Shown piece after piece: positions 39,741 to 45,981 of a DNA stretch of 57,338 bases. The DNA comes from a virus. Location of the stretch: IMG/VR virus record IMGVR_UViG_3300050343_000082, positions 1-57,338 of that record; one strand, written 5' to 3'. The position numbers and the translations under genes are program-made. Every line of letters begins with the position of its first letter. Position 1 is the stretch's first letter. Below the pieces are notes generated by a model. That model made no database searches. It saw only the letters and a program-made list of their open reading frames with translations, and was not told the origin of the DNA.

Positions 39741-39838
39741 TAGCACTCTGGAAGAGAGCCATTGAGTGCTACTGATCCCTGATCCAATTGGATACCAAAG
39801 TAACGAGCTTCGTTGCCGAGATTGGATCTGGGATCAGT
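39741..39838. ncRNA. structured RNA candidate or cruciform
   Basis: An 8-bp stem TAGCACTC/GAGTGCTA (39741-39771) shares one base with an 18-bp stem: 39771-39788 (ACTGATCCCTGATCCAAT) pairs with 39821-39838 (ATTGGATCTGGGATCAGT) with one mismatch. Its loop holds a further 5-bp hairpin AACGA-GCT-TCGTT (39802-39814). Stems of this length are unlikely by chance in noncoding AT-rich DNA. Strand and function unknown. Confidence 0.5.
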
Positions 39839-39987
39839 CATTATTGACTGTGGAGATAAACACTATAACACGGTGGGCGCGTAAAGGGATCCTCGAATGT
39901 GACTGAAACGCGTCTCTACCCCCCGCGTAGCATAGTGACTGATCATTATTTGCTGGTCCTGTTATTTGCTGGACACAGCAACCTCAG

Positions 39988-40167
39988 ATGCAGTCGTATG
40001 AGCACGCTCTCGACAAGGTTGTTTATAGCTTAATGCTGGTCCTGCTAATAATAGTATCAGTAAGAGTACACCAGCGACCAAATCTTGCCTCTGGCATTTC
40101 CCTGTACGTTAGCGATGATGGGCAACCTAGCAATGTGTGTAACACCATGGTGCGCCGAGTTCCCTGA
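39988..40167 (+). CDS. doubtful small membrane ORF
   Basis: 59 codons, MQSYEHALDKVVYSLMLVLL then IIVSVRVHQRP, one hydrophobic segment. No good ribosome site and no overlap with neighbours. Could be chance in a noncoding region. Confidence 0.2.
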   Translation: MQSYEHALDKVVYSLMLVLLIIVSVRVHQRPNLASGISLYVSDDGQPSNVCNTMVRRVP

Positions 40168-40198
40168 TCAGGAGGCGCAACGGGTAATATGAATTGCC

Positions 40199-40231
40199 AC
40201 TTTAGAATGATTCTAAAAATCATTCTAAAGT
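40199..40231. terminator. perfect 14-bp inverted repeat
   Basis: ACTTTAGAATGATT, a 5-base loop CTAAA, AATCATTCTAAAGT. No T-run follows on the plus strand (purine-rich AGAAGAGAAAAAA); on the minus strand the stem is followed by GGCAATTC. An operator or RNA structural element fits as well as a terminator. Confidence 0.5.
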
Positions 40232-40249
40232 AGAAGAGAAAAAAGCGCC

Positions 40250-40270
40250 AAGCCTCAAGCCGCAAGCAGC
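40250..40270. repeat. AAGCNNC array, three copies
   Basis: Units AAGCCTC, AAGCCGC, AAGCAGC in perfect 7-base register, ending two bases before the -35 box TTGACA at 40273. Same unit as the arrays at 40684 and 41568. Confidence 0.8.
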
Positions 40271-40272
40271 GC

Positions 40273-40301
40273 TTGACAATGGCTCAAGGATAATGTAGGA
40301 T
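40273..40301 (+). promoter_or_regulatory. plus-strand promoter beside the heptamer array
   Basis: TTGACA, 17-base spacer, TAGGAT. An AAAGGA ribosome site and ATG follow at 40323. The heptamer array touches its upstream edge, so it may be controlled by a protein that binds the array. Confidence 0.6.
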
Positions 40302-40322
40302 GTATTTAGAAAGGAAAAACAT

Positions 40323-40454
40323 ATGAGTAAAATAAAAATATATGAAGCTGGTGAGCAGCTGAACAGAATAGCAAACGCCCTGGAAGAGATCCTCCGGCTG
40401 GTGAAGGAAGATCAGGAGAGATCTAAAAAAACGGATACATGGAAGAGAGGATGA
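40323..40454 (+). CDS. 43-residue helical protein
   Basis: MSKIKIYEAGEQLNRIANAL, EEILRLVKEDQER, with an AAAGGA site 8 bases upstream. Amphipathic heptads suggest a coiled coil. ATGA overlap to the next gene. Higher G+C and CTG leucine codons than the rest of the window. Unknown. Confidence 0.6.
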   Translation: MSKIKIYEAGEQLNRIANALEEILRLVKEDQERSKKTDTWKRG

Positions 40455-40606
40455 TGACTGATAAAGAAAAAAAACTTGCAGCTCACCTGGCAGCTATGTG
40501 CTGCCAGGCTGACGAAGACTGTCCAGCTGAATACAGGACTGAGCATTTTAGATCCACGATGGATGATGCCTATGACTACCTGAAAGAGATTGGATACTTG
40601 AAATGA
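40451..40606 (+). CDS. 51-residue acidic Cys-containing protein
   Basis: MMTDKEKKLAAHLAAMCCQA then DEDCPAEYRTEHFRSTMDDA. Three Cys near the N-terminus, acidic helix after. Overlaps both neighbours by ATGA. Unknown function. Confidence 0.6.
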   Translation: MMTDKEKKLAAHLAAMCCQADEDCPAEYRTEHFRSTMDDAYDYLKEIGYLK

Positions 40607-40782
40607 GTAGACGACCAGGGCCAGCAATGGCCCGAGTCTTCCTGCAGCATGCGCGCTGGCTCGAGGACCAGGGACCGAGCTACAAGCGACAAGCCTCAAG
40701 CTGCAAGCGACAAGCCGCAAGCTTGACAAGATTAAATTATAATGTTATTGTATCCTATAAACTAAAGGAGAAAGAATTATGA
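40603..40782 (+). CDS. possible small basic protein across a heptamer array
   Basis: MSRRPGPAMARVFLQHARWL then EDQGPSYKRQASSCKRQAA, whose second half is encoded by the 7-bp array and the promoter of the next gene. ATGA overlaps on both sides argue for a gene; the unusual C-terminus argues against. Low certainty. Confidence 0.35.
   Translation: MSRRPGPAMARVFLQHARWLEDQGPSYKRQASSCKRQAASLTRLNYNVIVSYKLKEKEL
40684..40722. repeat. AAGCNNC array, five copies
   Basis: AAGCGAC, AAGCCTC, AAGCTGC, AAGCGAC, AAGCCGC, then AAGC running straight into TTGACA at 40723. Second case of the array fused to a -35 box. Confidence 0.8.
40723..40751 (+). promoter_or_regulatory. plus-strand promoter of the GP88 gene
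   Basis: TTGACA, 17 bases, TATTGT; then an AAAGGAG site and the start at 40779. Sits inside the possible ORF 40603-40782 and next to the heptamer array. Confidence 0.55.
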
Positions 40783-41377
40783 ATACTAAAGAAGCATGGA
40801 CCCTGGTTGGAGGGCTAAGTAAACCGTCAAAGATGCCCGGCTGGGCAATTGGTATACCCGCGCTGAATGCAAGACTGGCAACAAATTAAAATTAATACCT
40901 AACTCAGTTTGTTCAGGCTGTTACGCTGAGAAAGGTTGTTATGTTTTCGCTGTTGTACAAGCCGCTCAATACAAGCGCCTGAAGGCAATAGCTCACCCGC
41001 AATGGGTTGAAGCAATGGCAACACTAATCAACAGCAAAAAGCCTGATGTGTTTAGATGGCACGACAGCGGCGACGTCCAGGACGTGGACCATCTCGAGAA
41101 GATCTTCAAAGTGTGTGAGCTAACACCCAGCAAAAGACACTGGATGCCAACCCGTGAAGCGTGGATCAAGGACCATATGCACAAGGCGCCAGCAAACTTA
41201 GTTGTAAGATTCTCATCACCAATGATTGACCAGGGACCAGTCAAGAGCTGGGCCAATACGTCGACAGTCTCGACGAAGAGTCGAAGCTGTCCAGCCCCTG
41301 ACAACAATAATGAATGCGGCGACTGTCGCGCTTGTTGGGATCCGCTGGTAAAAAATATTGAATATGGTAAACACTAG
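40779..41377 (+). CDS. GP88-family protein (one indel)
   Basis: MNTKEAWTLVGGLSKPSKMP, GWAIGIPA, then an indel near 40865; the restored frame gives CKTGNKLKLIPNSVCSGCYA then EKGCYVF, and the intact 41015-41377 part with FRWHDSGDVQDVDHLEKIFK and a C-terminal Cys cluster CPAPDNNNECGDCRACWD. About 200 residues. The C-x-x-C-Y-A and C-terminal zinc-ribbon-like Cys match Pfam Gene product 88. Biochemical role unknown. G+C is visibly above the window average, a sign of separate origin or strong constraint. Confidence 0.75.
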
Positions 41378-41672
41378 AATGTTTGTATTTAAACATCCAA
41401 AATATTATAAAGAATTACGAGACGCGGGAAACGAGTTAGCGCCGGCCAGCGCTGTTAAAGAAGACCTGACAAGTTCAGGCAGCTCACCCGCACGTAATAA
41501 ATCTGATCAGGTCATTAGCAATGCTGAAGCGACGGCTGCAAGCGAGCGTGCACCTGGTCAGGGCCAAAAGCCTCAAGCAAGCAGCAAGCCACAAGCATCA
41601 AGCTCCAAGCCGCAAGCTTCAAGCACCAAGCTTAGTAAGCCACAAGCCACAAGCTTCAAGCCCCAAGCATAA
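41364..41672 (+). CDS. protein with array-encoded Lys-Pro-Gln-Ala-Ser tail
   Basis: MVNTRMFVFKHPKYYKELRD, AGNELAPASAVKED, then a Ser/Pro-rich linker and KPQASS-type repeats that are simply the 7-bp array in translation. Start 41364 overlaps the GP88 end; 41379 is an alternative. The N-terminal 40 residues look like a real gene, the tail probably disordered. Unknown role. Confidence 0.55.
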   Translation: MVNTRMFVFKHPKYYKELRDAGNELAPASAVKEDLTSSGSSPARNKSDQVISNAEATAASERAPGQGQKPQASSKPQASSSKPQASSTKLSKPQATSFKPQA

Positions 41673-41707
41673 AGGATCAAGCTTCAAGCCACAGGCTTCA
41701 AGCTCCA
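41568..41707. repeat. AAGCNNC array, about 19 copies
   Basis: From 41568, units AAGCCTC, AAGC, AAGCAGC, AAGCCAC, AAGCATC, AAGCTCC, AAGCCGC, AAGCTTC and so on, with few phase breaks, to 41707. It forms the 3' ends of two convergent genes. Not CRISPR: no spacers, and 7-bp period. Confidence 0.85.
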
Positions 41708-41996
41708 TGATACGTGAACCACTGTACATATGAATAAGTTTCTCGGACCTTGGACCAAGGGCCTCTGCTATGATAAATGTATTGTGTGGATGCCTCACAT
41801 GGAAGGCTATTTGGTGTGGAGAGAACCTTATTTTATTCCCCTTACAGACCTTTAATTCTACAGTGAAAAAGTGCCCAGAATTATTATACCCCAATAGATC
41901 GGGAGTACCAAGTAAGCTATTATTTTCCAGTCTAATCCACGAAATATCTTTAATAATTTTTTTAACTTTTGCATATAATTTGGCCTCTGGTTTCAA
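41619..41996 (-). CDS. VRR-NUC family nuclease
   Basis: 125 residues. MKPEAKLYAKVKKIIKDISW, then LLGTPDLLGY (catalytic Asp), FFTVELKVCKGNKIRF (E-x-K) and SPHQIAFHVRH (Q). This is the PD-(D/E)XK order of VRR-NUC enzymes, often Holliday-junction or flap nucleases. The last 30 residues (LEACGLKL... repeats) are the translated heptamer array read on the other strand, so the domain proper ends near 41700. Convergent with the GP88 group. Confidence 0.8.
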   Translation of the reverse strand: MKPEAKLYAKVKKIIKDISWIRLENNSLLGTPDLLGYNNSGHFFTVELKVCKGNKIRFSPHQIAFHVRHPHNTFIIAEALGPRSEKLIHMYSGSRIMELEACGLKLDPLCLGLEACGLWLTKLGA

Positions 41997-42002
41997 GGGA
42001 AT

Positions 42003-42242
42003 TTAGTAGTCCCGTTGAAGCTTCTCAGGTAAGATAAGACTCGATGGTTTCTCGGTTTTCATAACCAATCTGTGTGCACTATGACCAGGCTGACCAATGA
42101 TAGGAGTAGCATTTTCATGTACTTCCATTCTTCGAATAGCATGTAGTTTTCCATTTATCTCTACATAGATGACGGCGTTCTTTACTGCGTCGCTACCTTT
42201 CGTAAAGTTGCTTAGATACAACTGCAAGTCTTGTACTCTCAT
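42003..42242 (-). CDS. small hypothetical protein
   Basis: 79 residues, MRVQDLQLYLSNFTKGSDAV, then IYVEINGKLHAIRRMEV. The pattern (LxxxLxxLPPxxxV... V.I....) resembles small alpha/beta phage proteins seen beside VRR-NUC genes. Overlaps the upstream stop by ATGA. Function unknown. Confidence 0.65.
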   Translation of the reverse strand: MRVQDLQLYLSNFTKGSDAVKNAVIYVEINGKLHAIRRMEVHENATPIIGQPGHSAHRLVMKTEKPSSLILPEKLQRDY

Positions 42243-42430
42243 GAATTTTTTCTTAACTTGATAGATAGATCCTCTATCACTTTTTTATAACCTTGCAAGA
42301 GATTTTTATTTTTTTCATTTTCAGATACAACTTTTTTTAATTCAAAGATTTCTTTCTTCTGTTCTTCAACTAAAGTCTTATATCCTTCAATAGTGTCTTG
42401 TAATTCTTCTTGATTTCTATGTACTTTCAT
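42239..42430 (-). CDS. coiled-coil protein, leaderless start likely
   Basis: Preferred start MKVHRNQEELQDTIEGYKTL at 42430, because the next ATG upstream (42439) overlaps the -10 box. The whole protein (63 residues) is a heptad-rich coiled coil, QKKEIFELKKVVSENEKNKN, ending LRKNS. The A of the ATG falls 8 bases after TATAAT, so the mRNA probably has no leader. Role unknown. Confidence 0.65.
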   Translation of the reverse strand: MKVHRNQEELQDTIEGYKTLVEEQKKEIFELKKVVSENEKNKNLLQGYKKVIEDLSIKLRKNS

Positions 42431-42432
42431 TC

Positions 42433-42466
42433 TTGACATTATAGGATAGTTCCCTTAAATTGTCAA
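42433..42466. promoter_or_regulatory. symmetric divergent promoter pair
   Basis: Plus: TTGACA (42433-42438), 17 bases, TAAATT (42456-42461), then ATG at 42468. Minus: TTGACA (42466-42461), 17 bases, TATAAT (42443-42438), then ATG at 42430. Each -35 touches the other's -10, and both starts sit at the predicted transcription start. Confidence 0.8.
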
Positions 42467-42467
42467 C

Positions 42468-42992
42468 ATGGGTGTACCAAAAAGATTAACAGAAATGCAA
42501 CAACGATTCGCTGAGTTCTTAGTATTCGGTGGACCGGAAGGACCAATGACTAAACGTGAAGCTGCTATCGCTGCTGGGTACAGTAAGGATAGAGCAATGC
42601 GAGAAGGATCAGAACTAACTAATCCAAAATACTCACCACTTGTTGTAAAATATATTGGTGAACTAAAAGAAGAAAGATTAAGAAAACATGAAGTGACTTA
42701 TGAAGGACACCTGGCTGAACTTGCAAGACTCAGAGAGGCTGCTTTGAAGAAAGGTTCTTTCTCATCTGCGGTAAATGCTGAAGCAAACCGAGGAAAGGCA
42801 GCAGGACTATACATAGACAGAAAAATAATAAAAACTGGGAAACTAGAAGACATGTCAGAACAAGAGTTAGAAGCAAAAATGAAACAAATCTTAGACGACT
42901 ACGGGTCTCTGATAGATGTAACACCTAATGAATCCGAGTTATCTTCTTCACACAAGAAGTTGGAAATACCGACCTCTCCGAAAACGAAATAG
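42468..42992 (+). CDS. terS: terminase small subunit
   Basis: 174 residues. MGVPKRLTEMQQRFAEFLVF, GPMTKREAAIAAGYSKDRAM (helix-turn-helix of Terminase_2 type), then a helical oligomerisation region (ELKEERLRKHEVTYEGHLAE, KKGSFSSAVNAEANRGKAAG) and an acidic tail. TerS recognises phage DNA and loads TerL. It is on the opposite strand and 5 kb away from terL, with its own promoter and probably a leaderless start. Its end overlaps an opposing gene by 68 bases. Confidence 0.8.
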   Translation: MGVPKRLTEMQQRFAEFLVFGGPEGPMTKREAAIAAGYSKDRAMREGSELTNPKYSPLVVKYIGELKEERLRKHEVTYEGHLAELARLREAALKKGSFSSAVNAEANRGKAAGLYIDRKIIKTGKLEDMSEQELEAKMKQILDDYGSLIDVTPNESELSSSHKKLEIPTSPKTK

Positions 42993-43240
42993 AACCATCA
43001 TCATCTACATCATAGCCTGCAAATATTCTTACAGTATCTTTATCTTTGCTAAACAACCAACCCTTCACTTACCGGTGTTGCTAGTTTCATATCTTTAAAC
43101 TCTTTAACACTACCCCAGCCGCCTTCAGTGATGATGTCAATCCAATCGATACGCACACGCTTATATGGAAACTTGACTGCTTGCTTGACCAGCTTGGGTT
43201 TGTTGTAGCTATTTATTCTTCTAGATTTCTTTTTTGGCAT
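42925..43240 (-). CDS. small conserved-looking protein (one indel)
   Basis: MPKKKSRRINSYNKPKLVKQ, VKFPYKRVRIDWIDIITEGG, then an indel at 43057 (G run). Restored: WLFSKDKDTVRIFAGYDVDD and a basic end before the stop at 42925. About 105 residues, small beta domain by eye. Its tail is antisense to terS. Function unknown. Confidence 0.65.
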
Positions 43241-43459
43241 AGGTTTAATTCCTTCTATAGTATTCTACCACAGATTTTTTATTTTAAAAAACACATTCGC
43301 GCGCGTGGACCGAAATTTGATAGTACACTTTATCTCTAAATAAAATAAAAAGTGTACCAAAAAGTGTCCACCCTAAAGTCATATATACCAACACTTCTAG
43401 ACCAAAAGTACACTTGGTACACATTATCCAGAGAAAAAATAAAAAAAAAATAAAATCTG

Positions 43460-43678
43460 TCACAGAATACTATAGTACGGTTTTTGTGTACTTCTTGCCA
43501 CATTGTCGCCATATTTACGCTCATATTCCGCCTCAATCTGCAACATCAGGTCCGTGATCCCTGATTCGTCCATCTTGACCACATGGGCCATGGCGCTTGA
43601 AACTAGGTCCTTTTGGTATTTTATAGCCTTATTCTTTACTTGAACTTGGTCTATTCCCCATCTCGTTTGATCCGTCAT
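43460..43678 (-). CDS. small hypothetical protein after exonuclease
   Basis: 72 residues, MTDQTRWGIDQVQVKNKAIK, helical, with SSAMAHVVKMDESGITDLM. It overlaps the exonuclease 3' end in another frame by 50 bases. Contains one copy of the CCATGGCGCTTG sequence also found at 33.99 kb. Unknown function. Confidence 0.55.
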   Translation of the reverse strand: MTDQTRWGIDQVQVKNKAIKYQKDLVSSAMAHVVKMDESGITDLMLQIEAEYERKYGDNVARSTQKPYYSIL

Positions 43679-44393
43679 TAAAATCCTCCGCTTTCATTGG
43701 TGTTGTTCTCTCTTTCTCGTCGTGTTGTAGTTCATGAAACATATCTAAACGTTTCAAGAATTCATGCTTCCAGCGTCTAAGTTCTGGTCCTTCTACCTTA
43801 AATTCTTGGTAATATAGGTCAGGCGTGCATACCATGATAACTCCTTGTTTAATCTCTGAGCCGTATACATAGTCGTGTGCCATGGCGTATGCTGCAATTT
43901 GCAAATAATAATCTTCGATCCATTCTTTCTTTTTCGGACGGTTAGCTTGCTTGAAGTCAACGACAGTTTCCATACCATTATGATTACAGACAAGGTCTGT
44001 TTGGCCTGCGTATAGGCCCGGATAGTGTAACGTAACTTCGGAACCATAATACTCTTCCACCGGCGCAAGACCGATCTCCATAATTTTTTTGGCCATGGGC
44101 AACGCCGCCTGTCCGAGTTCTGTAAGATCATCGTAACCAACATCGGTAATAAATGACTCGAGGAATTTATGCATACTGGTCCCCCGTGCACTAGAAACAT
44201 TCTTGATTCGCTCTGCGTTTTCTTCACCGACTTTGGCCTTCCATTTGGTTAAAAATTCTGTATTTTTGGTAGCCCCTAATATAGTAGTAACACTTGGAAG
44301 TCTATAAGAACTTATCTCATAGACACGTTTTCCTGTATCAGGATCCGTGATTTGTTTTCCTTCTAAATAATTGTATTTATTACTCTTCTTCAT
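43629..44393 (-). CDS. PD-(D/E)XK exonuclease, Cas4/RecB-like
   Basis: 254 residues. SVTTILGATKNTEFLTKWKA near the N-terminus, SSARGTSMHKFLESF (His of motif I), YAGQTDLV (catalytic Asp), VVDFKQANRPK (D/E-x-K) and YYLQIAAYAMAH (Q-x-x-x-Y). This is the order of RecB/Cas4-type phage exonucleases used for recombination and replication end processing. Start overlaps the gene upstream by ATGA. A typical replication-module gene of marine podoviruses. Confidence 0.88.
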   Translation of the reverse strand: MKKSNKYNYLEGKQITDPDTGKRVYEISSYRLPSVTTILGATKNTEFLTKWKAKVGEENAERIKNVSSARGTSMHKFLESFITDVGYDDLTELGQAALPMAKKIMEIGLAPVEEYYGSEVTLHYPGLYAGQTDLVCNHNGMETVVDFKQANRPKKKEWIEDYYLQIAAYAMAHDYVYGSEIKQGVIMVCTPDLYYQEFKVEGPELRRWKHEFLKRLDMFHELQHDEKERTTPMKAEDFNDGSNEMGNRPSSSKE

Positions 44394-44550
44394 TCTCTAA
44401 CATCCTCTTCTCTTCCTCATAACCTTCTCTAAGTAATTCTGAAGTAGTTTTTTCTTTTTTACCAAATATTTTATTAAAATTTTCTCTGTATAAATCATTC
44501 GATGGTCTTGTAATACCATCAAACGTTCTACCTTTTTCTTTTGTAGCCAT
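44380..44550 (-). CDS. small acidic protein, start moved to 44550
   Basis: MATKEKGRTFDGITRPSNDL then an acidic C-terminal helix, 56 residues. GGAGAAAAGG just upstream supports this start over a longer N-terminus to 44655, whose Phe/Tyr-rich text looks noncoding. ATGA overlap with the exonuclease. Unknown role. Confidence 0.65.
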   Translation of the reverse strand: MATKEKGRTFDGITRPSNDLYRENFNKIFGKKEKTTSELLREGYEEEKRMLENEEE

Positions 44551-44644
44551 AGCCTTTTCTCCTATCTGAATATAACTTACACCATGACCAACTAACAATT
44601 TAGTTGATACATGGTTTACAAAGTATAAAAAATTATAAATATAT

Positions 44645-45082
44645 TTATCGAACATCGTTTCTTATTTGTTTATATTCATCTAAAGATATTACATTATCCT
44701 TAAATGCTTTAGTTGTATAGTGATCTATCACCTCTTGTATCTTAGGTAATTTAGTATGCGCAAACGGCCATAGAAGACAGCACACATGGTATGCATCTCT
44801 AAATGTACATCTCCACCTATATTGTTTTAAATACGGCGTGCCATCGCTTCTATTACCTTTTACTTTCTTAGGAGTTAGTGTCCCAACACCTAAAACCTCA
44901 TGAACCCAAATCAAAACTGATCTATCGGTCATCGTGATTTCCATACTGATACGCATAGAATTAGATAACCGATATCCAGGTTTACCCTTGTGTTTCTTTT
45001 TCTTCTCTACCCCACGTTTAATATGAATTGATCCTTCACCATCAAACAAACCTGCGATATAAGCTTTGTCAACATCTTCCAT
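44645..45082 (-). CDS. LAGLIDADG-like protein
   Basis: 145 residues. Opens VDKAYIAGLFDGEGSIHIKR, the LAGLIDADG motif with its acidic residue, followed by beta-strands and MEITMTDRSVLIWVHEVLGV. One motif only, so it would act as a homodimer. Stand-alone homing endonuclease is the direct reading; a recruited DNA-binding regulator is an alternative since it is embedded in an operon, with TAATG to its neighbour. Confidence 0.75.
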   Translation of the reverse strand: MEDVDKAYIAGLFDGEGSIHIKRGVEKKKKHKGKPGYRLSNSMRISMEITMTDRSVLIWVHEVLGVGTLTPKKVKGNRSDGTPYLKQYRWRCTFRDAYHVCCLLWPFAHTKLPKIQEVIDHYTTKAFKDNVISLDEYKQIRNDVR

Positions 45083-45279
45083 TAATGTATTGACATCCCT
45101 TCTCCCTCAAGATCTGAAAAGTCCTCATCACCGTAGTCATAAAGTTCTCCTTGAGAGTCACAGTCCCAGCATTGATGAATCATGTCTTCTTTCTCCATAA
45201 TGCATGCGACCTTTACATAGCCATTACCTTTACAGGTAGGACATATGTAGACTTTCTTAACTTTTTTTGAACTTGCCAT
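45082..45279 (-). CDS. DnaJ-type zinc finger protein
   Basis: 65 residues. CPTCKGNGYVKV and later CWDCDSQGE form a CxxCxGxG-type pair, as in the DnaJ Cys-rich domain; acidic tail. Probable single zinc. Overlaps both neighbours. Role in RNA or protein binding not known. Confidence 0.7.
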   Translation of the reverse strand: MASSKKVKKVYICPTCKGNGYVKVACIMEKEDMIHQCWDCDSQGELYDYGDEDFSDLEGEGMSIH

Positions 45280-45430
45280 TTAATTTCTTCGCTTTCTCGT
45301 TTGCTATTGCTTCAATTGTCTTTGCTACGCTTAGTTTCGCATCGGGCAATATTATCTTTGATAACTTATCTAAAGTAGCGTATGTTTCTTTAGTTAAAGA
45401 AACGTTCTTGTATTTAGTCATGTCTGTCAT
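45257..45430 (-). CDS. small RHH-like DNA-binding candidate
   Basis: 57 residues: MTDMTKYKNVSLTKETYATL, DKLSKIILPDAKLSVAKTIE. The pattern V-S-L-T-K-E-T-Y-x-x-L-D-K-L...S...A-I resembles ribbon-helix-helix repressors. SD AAAGGAAG upstream. First gene after the promoter at 45457; a regulator of the small-gene operon is possible. Confidence 0.6.
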   Translation of the reverse strand: MTDMTKYKNVSLTKETYATLDKLSKIILPDAKLSVAKTIEAIANEKAKKLNGKFKKS

Positions 45431-45456
45431 GTTTACTTCCTTTCATGTTAAGACCT

Positions 45457-45486
45457 AATATATAAGTGATATTATAGGATTGTCAA
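45457..45486 (-). promoter_or_regulatory. minus promoter TTGACA-N18-TATATT
   Basis: Perfect -35, five of six -10 bases. Starts the leftward run of small genes from the RHH-like gene. The TGTCAA of the -35 also precedes the plus-strand ATG at 45486. Confidence 0.65.
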
Positions 45487-45704
45487 TGACAAAATTTATT
45501 TTATTAATGGTTTTGTGTTCAGGGGTAGCACAAAATGAATGTAAAGTTATACCCACCAAAGAAAAATTATTTGATAATTATTATGACTGTATAGTTTATG
45601 GTTATAGTTATTCACACAGAATAATTACAGAATTTGATCCAGAATGGGTCAACAGTATAGAAATTTATACAAAATTTTCGTGTAAAGTTGACAAGGTAAT
45701 TTAA
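45486..45704 (+). CDS. small secreted or periplasmic protein
   Basis: MTKFILLMVLCSGVAQNECK: a short signal-like hydrophobic N-terminus, then a mature part of about 55 residues with several Cys and Tyr. ATG at 45486 is preferred over the TTG six bases upstream. Isolated plus-strand gene between leftward genes, ending at a convergent terminator. Could act at the host envelope; not proven. Confidence 0.65.
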   Translation: MTKFILLMVLCSGVAQNECKVIPTKEKLFDNYYDCIVYGYSYSHRIITEFDPEWVNSIEIYTKFSCKVDKVI

Positions 45705-45736
45705 TTATGTTAGTGGGTTAAGAATCTTCTCACCAT

Positions 45737-45775
45737 AACCTATCCCACATTATTTCCCCTCTTTAGGGATAGGTT
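45737..45775. terminator. convergent terminator
   Basis: AACCTATCCC / GGGATAGGTT, 10-bp perfect stem, 19-base loop, followed on the plus strand by TATTT. It lies between the stop of the secreted protein gene (plus) and the stop at 45775 (minus), so it can serve both. Confidence 0.7.
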
Positions 45776-45981
45776 TATTTACAGATGCAGCCGTAAAAAT
45801 TACCGCTGCCATCATTCATTACATGTAGATTTAAACTATCTACGTAGCTTGTTAGTTTTAGTCTTAGTATCTCGCACAGATCCATGCAGTCTACTTCTGC
45901 CAATAATGAGATATGTTCCGTCATCTCTTTTGTGACAACTACTAACTGATACAATCCGTCGTTTTGTATTATTAGTTCCAT
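45775..45981 (-). CDS. small hypothetical protein
   Basis: 68 residues, MELIIQNDGLYQLVVVTKEM, mixed alpha/beta, with two Cys at the end (YGCICK). TAATG with its upstream neighbour. Last gene before the terminator. Not recognised. Confidence 0.65.
   Translation of the reverse strand: MELIIQNDGLYQLVVVTKEMTEHISLLAEVDCMDLCEILRLKLTSYVDSLNLHVMNDGSGNFYGCICK

Larger units (their letters stand above)
39579..40322. other. 740-base noncoding switch region
   Basis: The largest gap in the window, between leftward early genes and rightward genes. It carries a TTGACA-N17-TATATT match on the plus strand at 39622-39650, a structured block at 39741-39838, a perfect 14-bp inverted repeat at 40199-40231, a 7-bp repeat array at 40250-40270 and a plus-strand promoter at 40273. 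Only one weak ORF (39988-40167) is seen. Replication origin, regulatory RNA or operator region are all possible. Confidence 0.6.

Noticed and set aside
39670-40320. tRNA or integrase attachment site in the large noncoding gap
   Set aside because: The stems do not form a cloverleaf, no CCA-type acceptor or T-arm is visible, and no integrase gene was found.
40412-40729. Minus ORF starting MSSLRLVACS
   Set aside because: Antisense to three coupled plus-strand genes; its N-terminus is the heptamer array in translation.
40993-41307. Minus ORF of 104 codons opposite GP88
   Set aside because: GP88 has conserved Cys motifs on the plus strand; the antisense frame has no features.
43336-43536. Minus ORF of 66 codons rich in Phe/Tyr
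   Set aside because: It overlaps the real small gene in another frame and runs through AT-rich noncoding DNA; no ribosome site.
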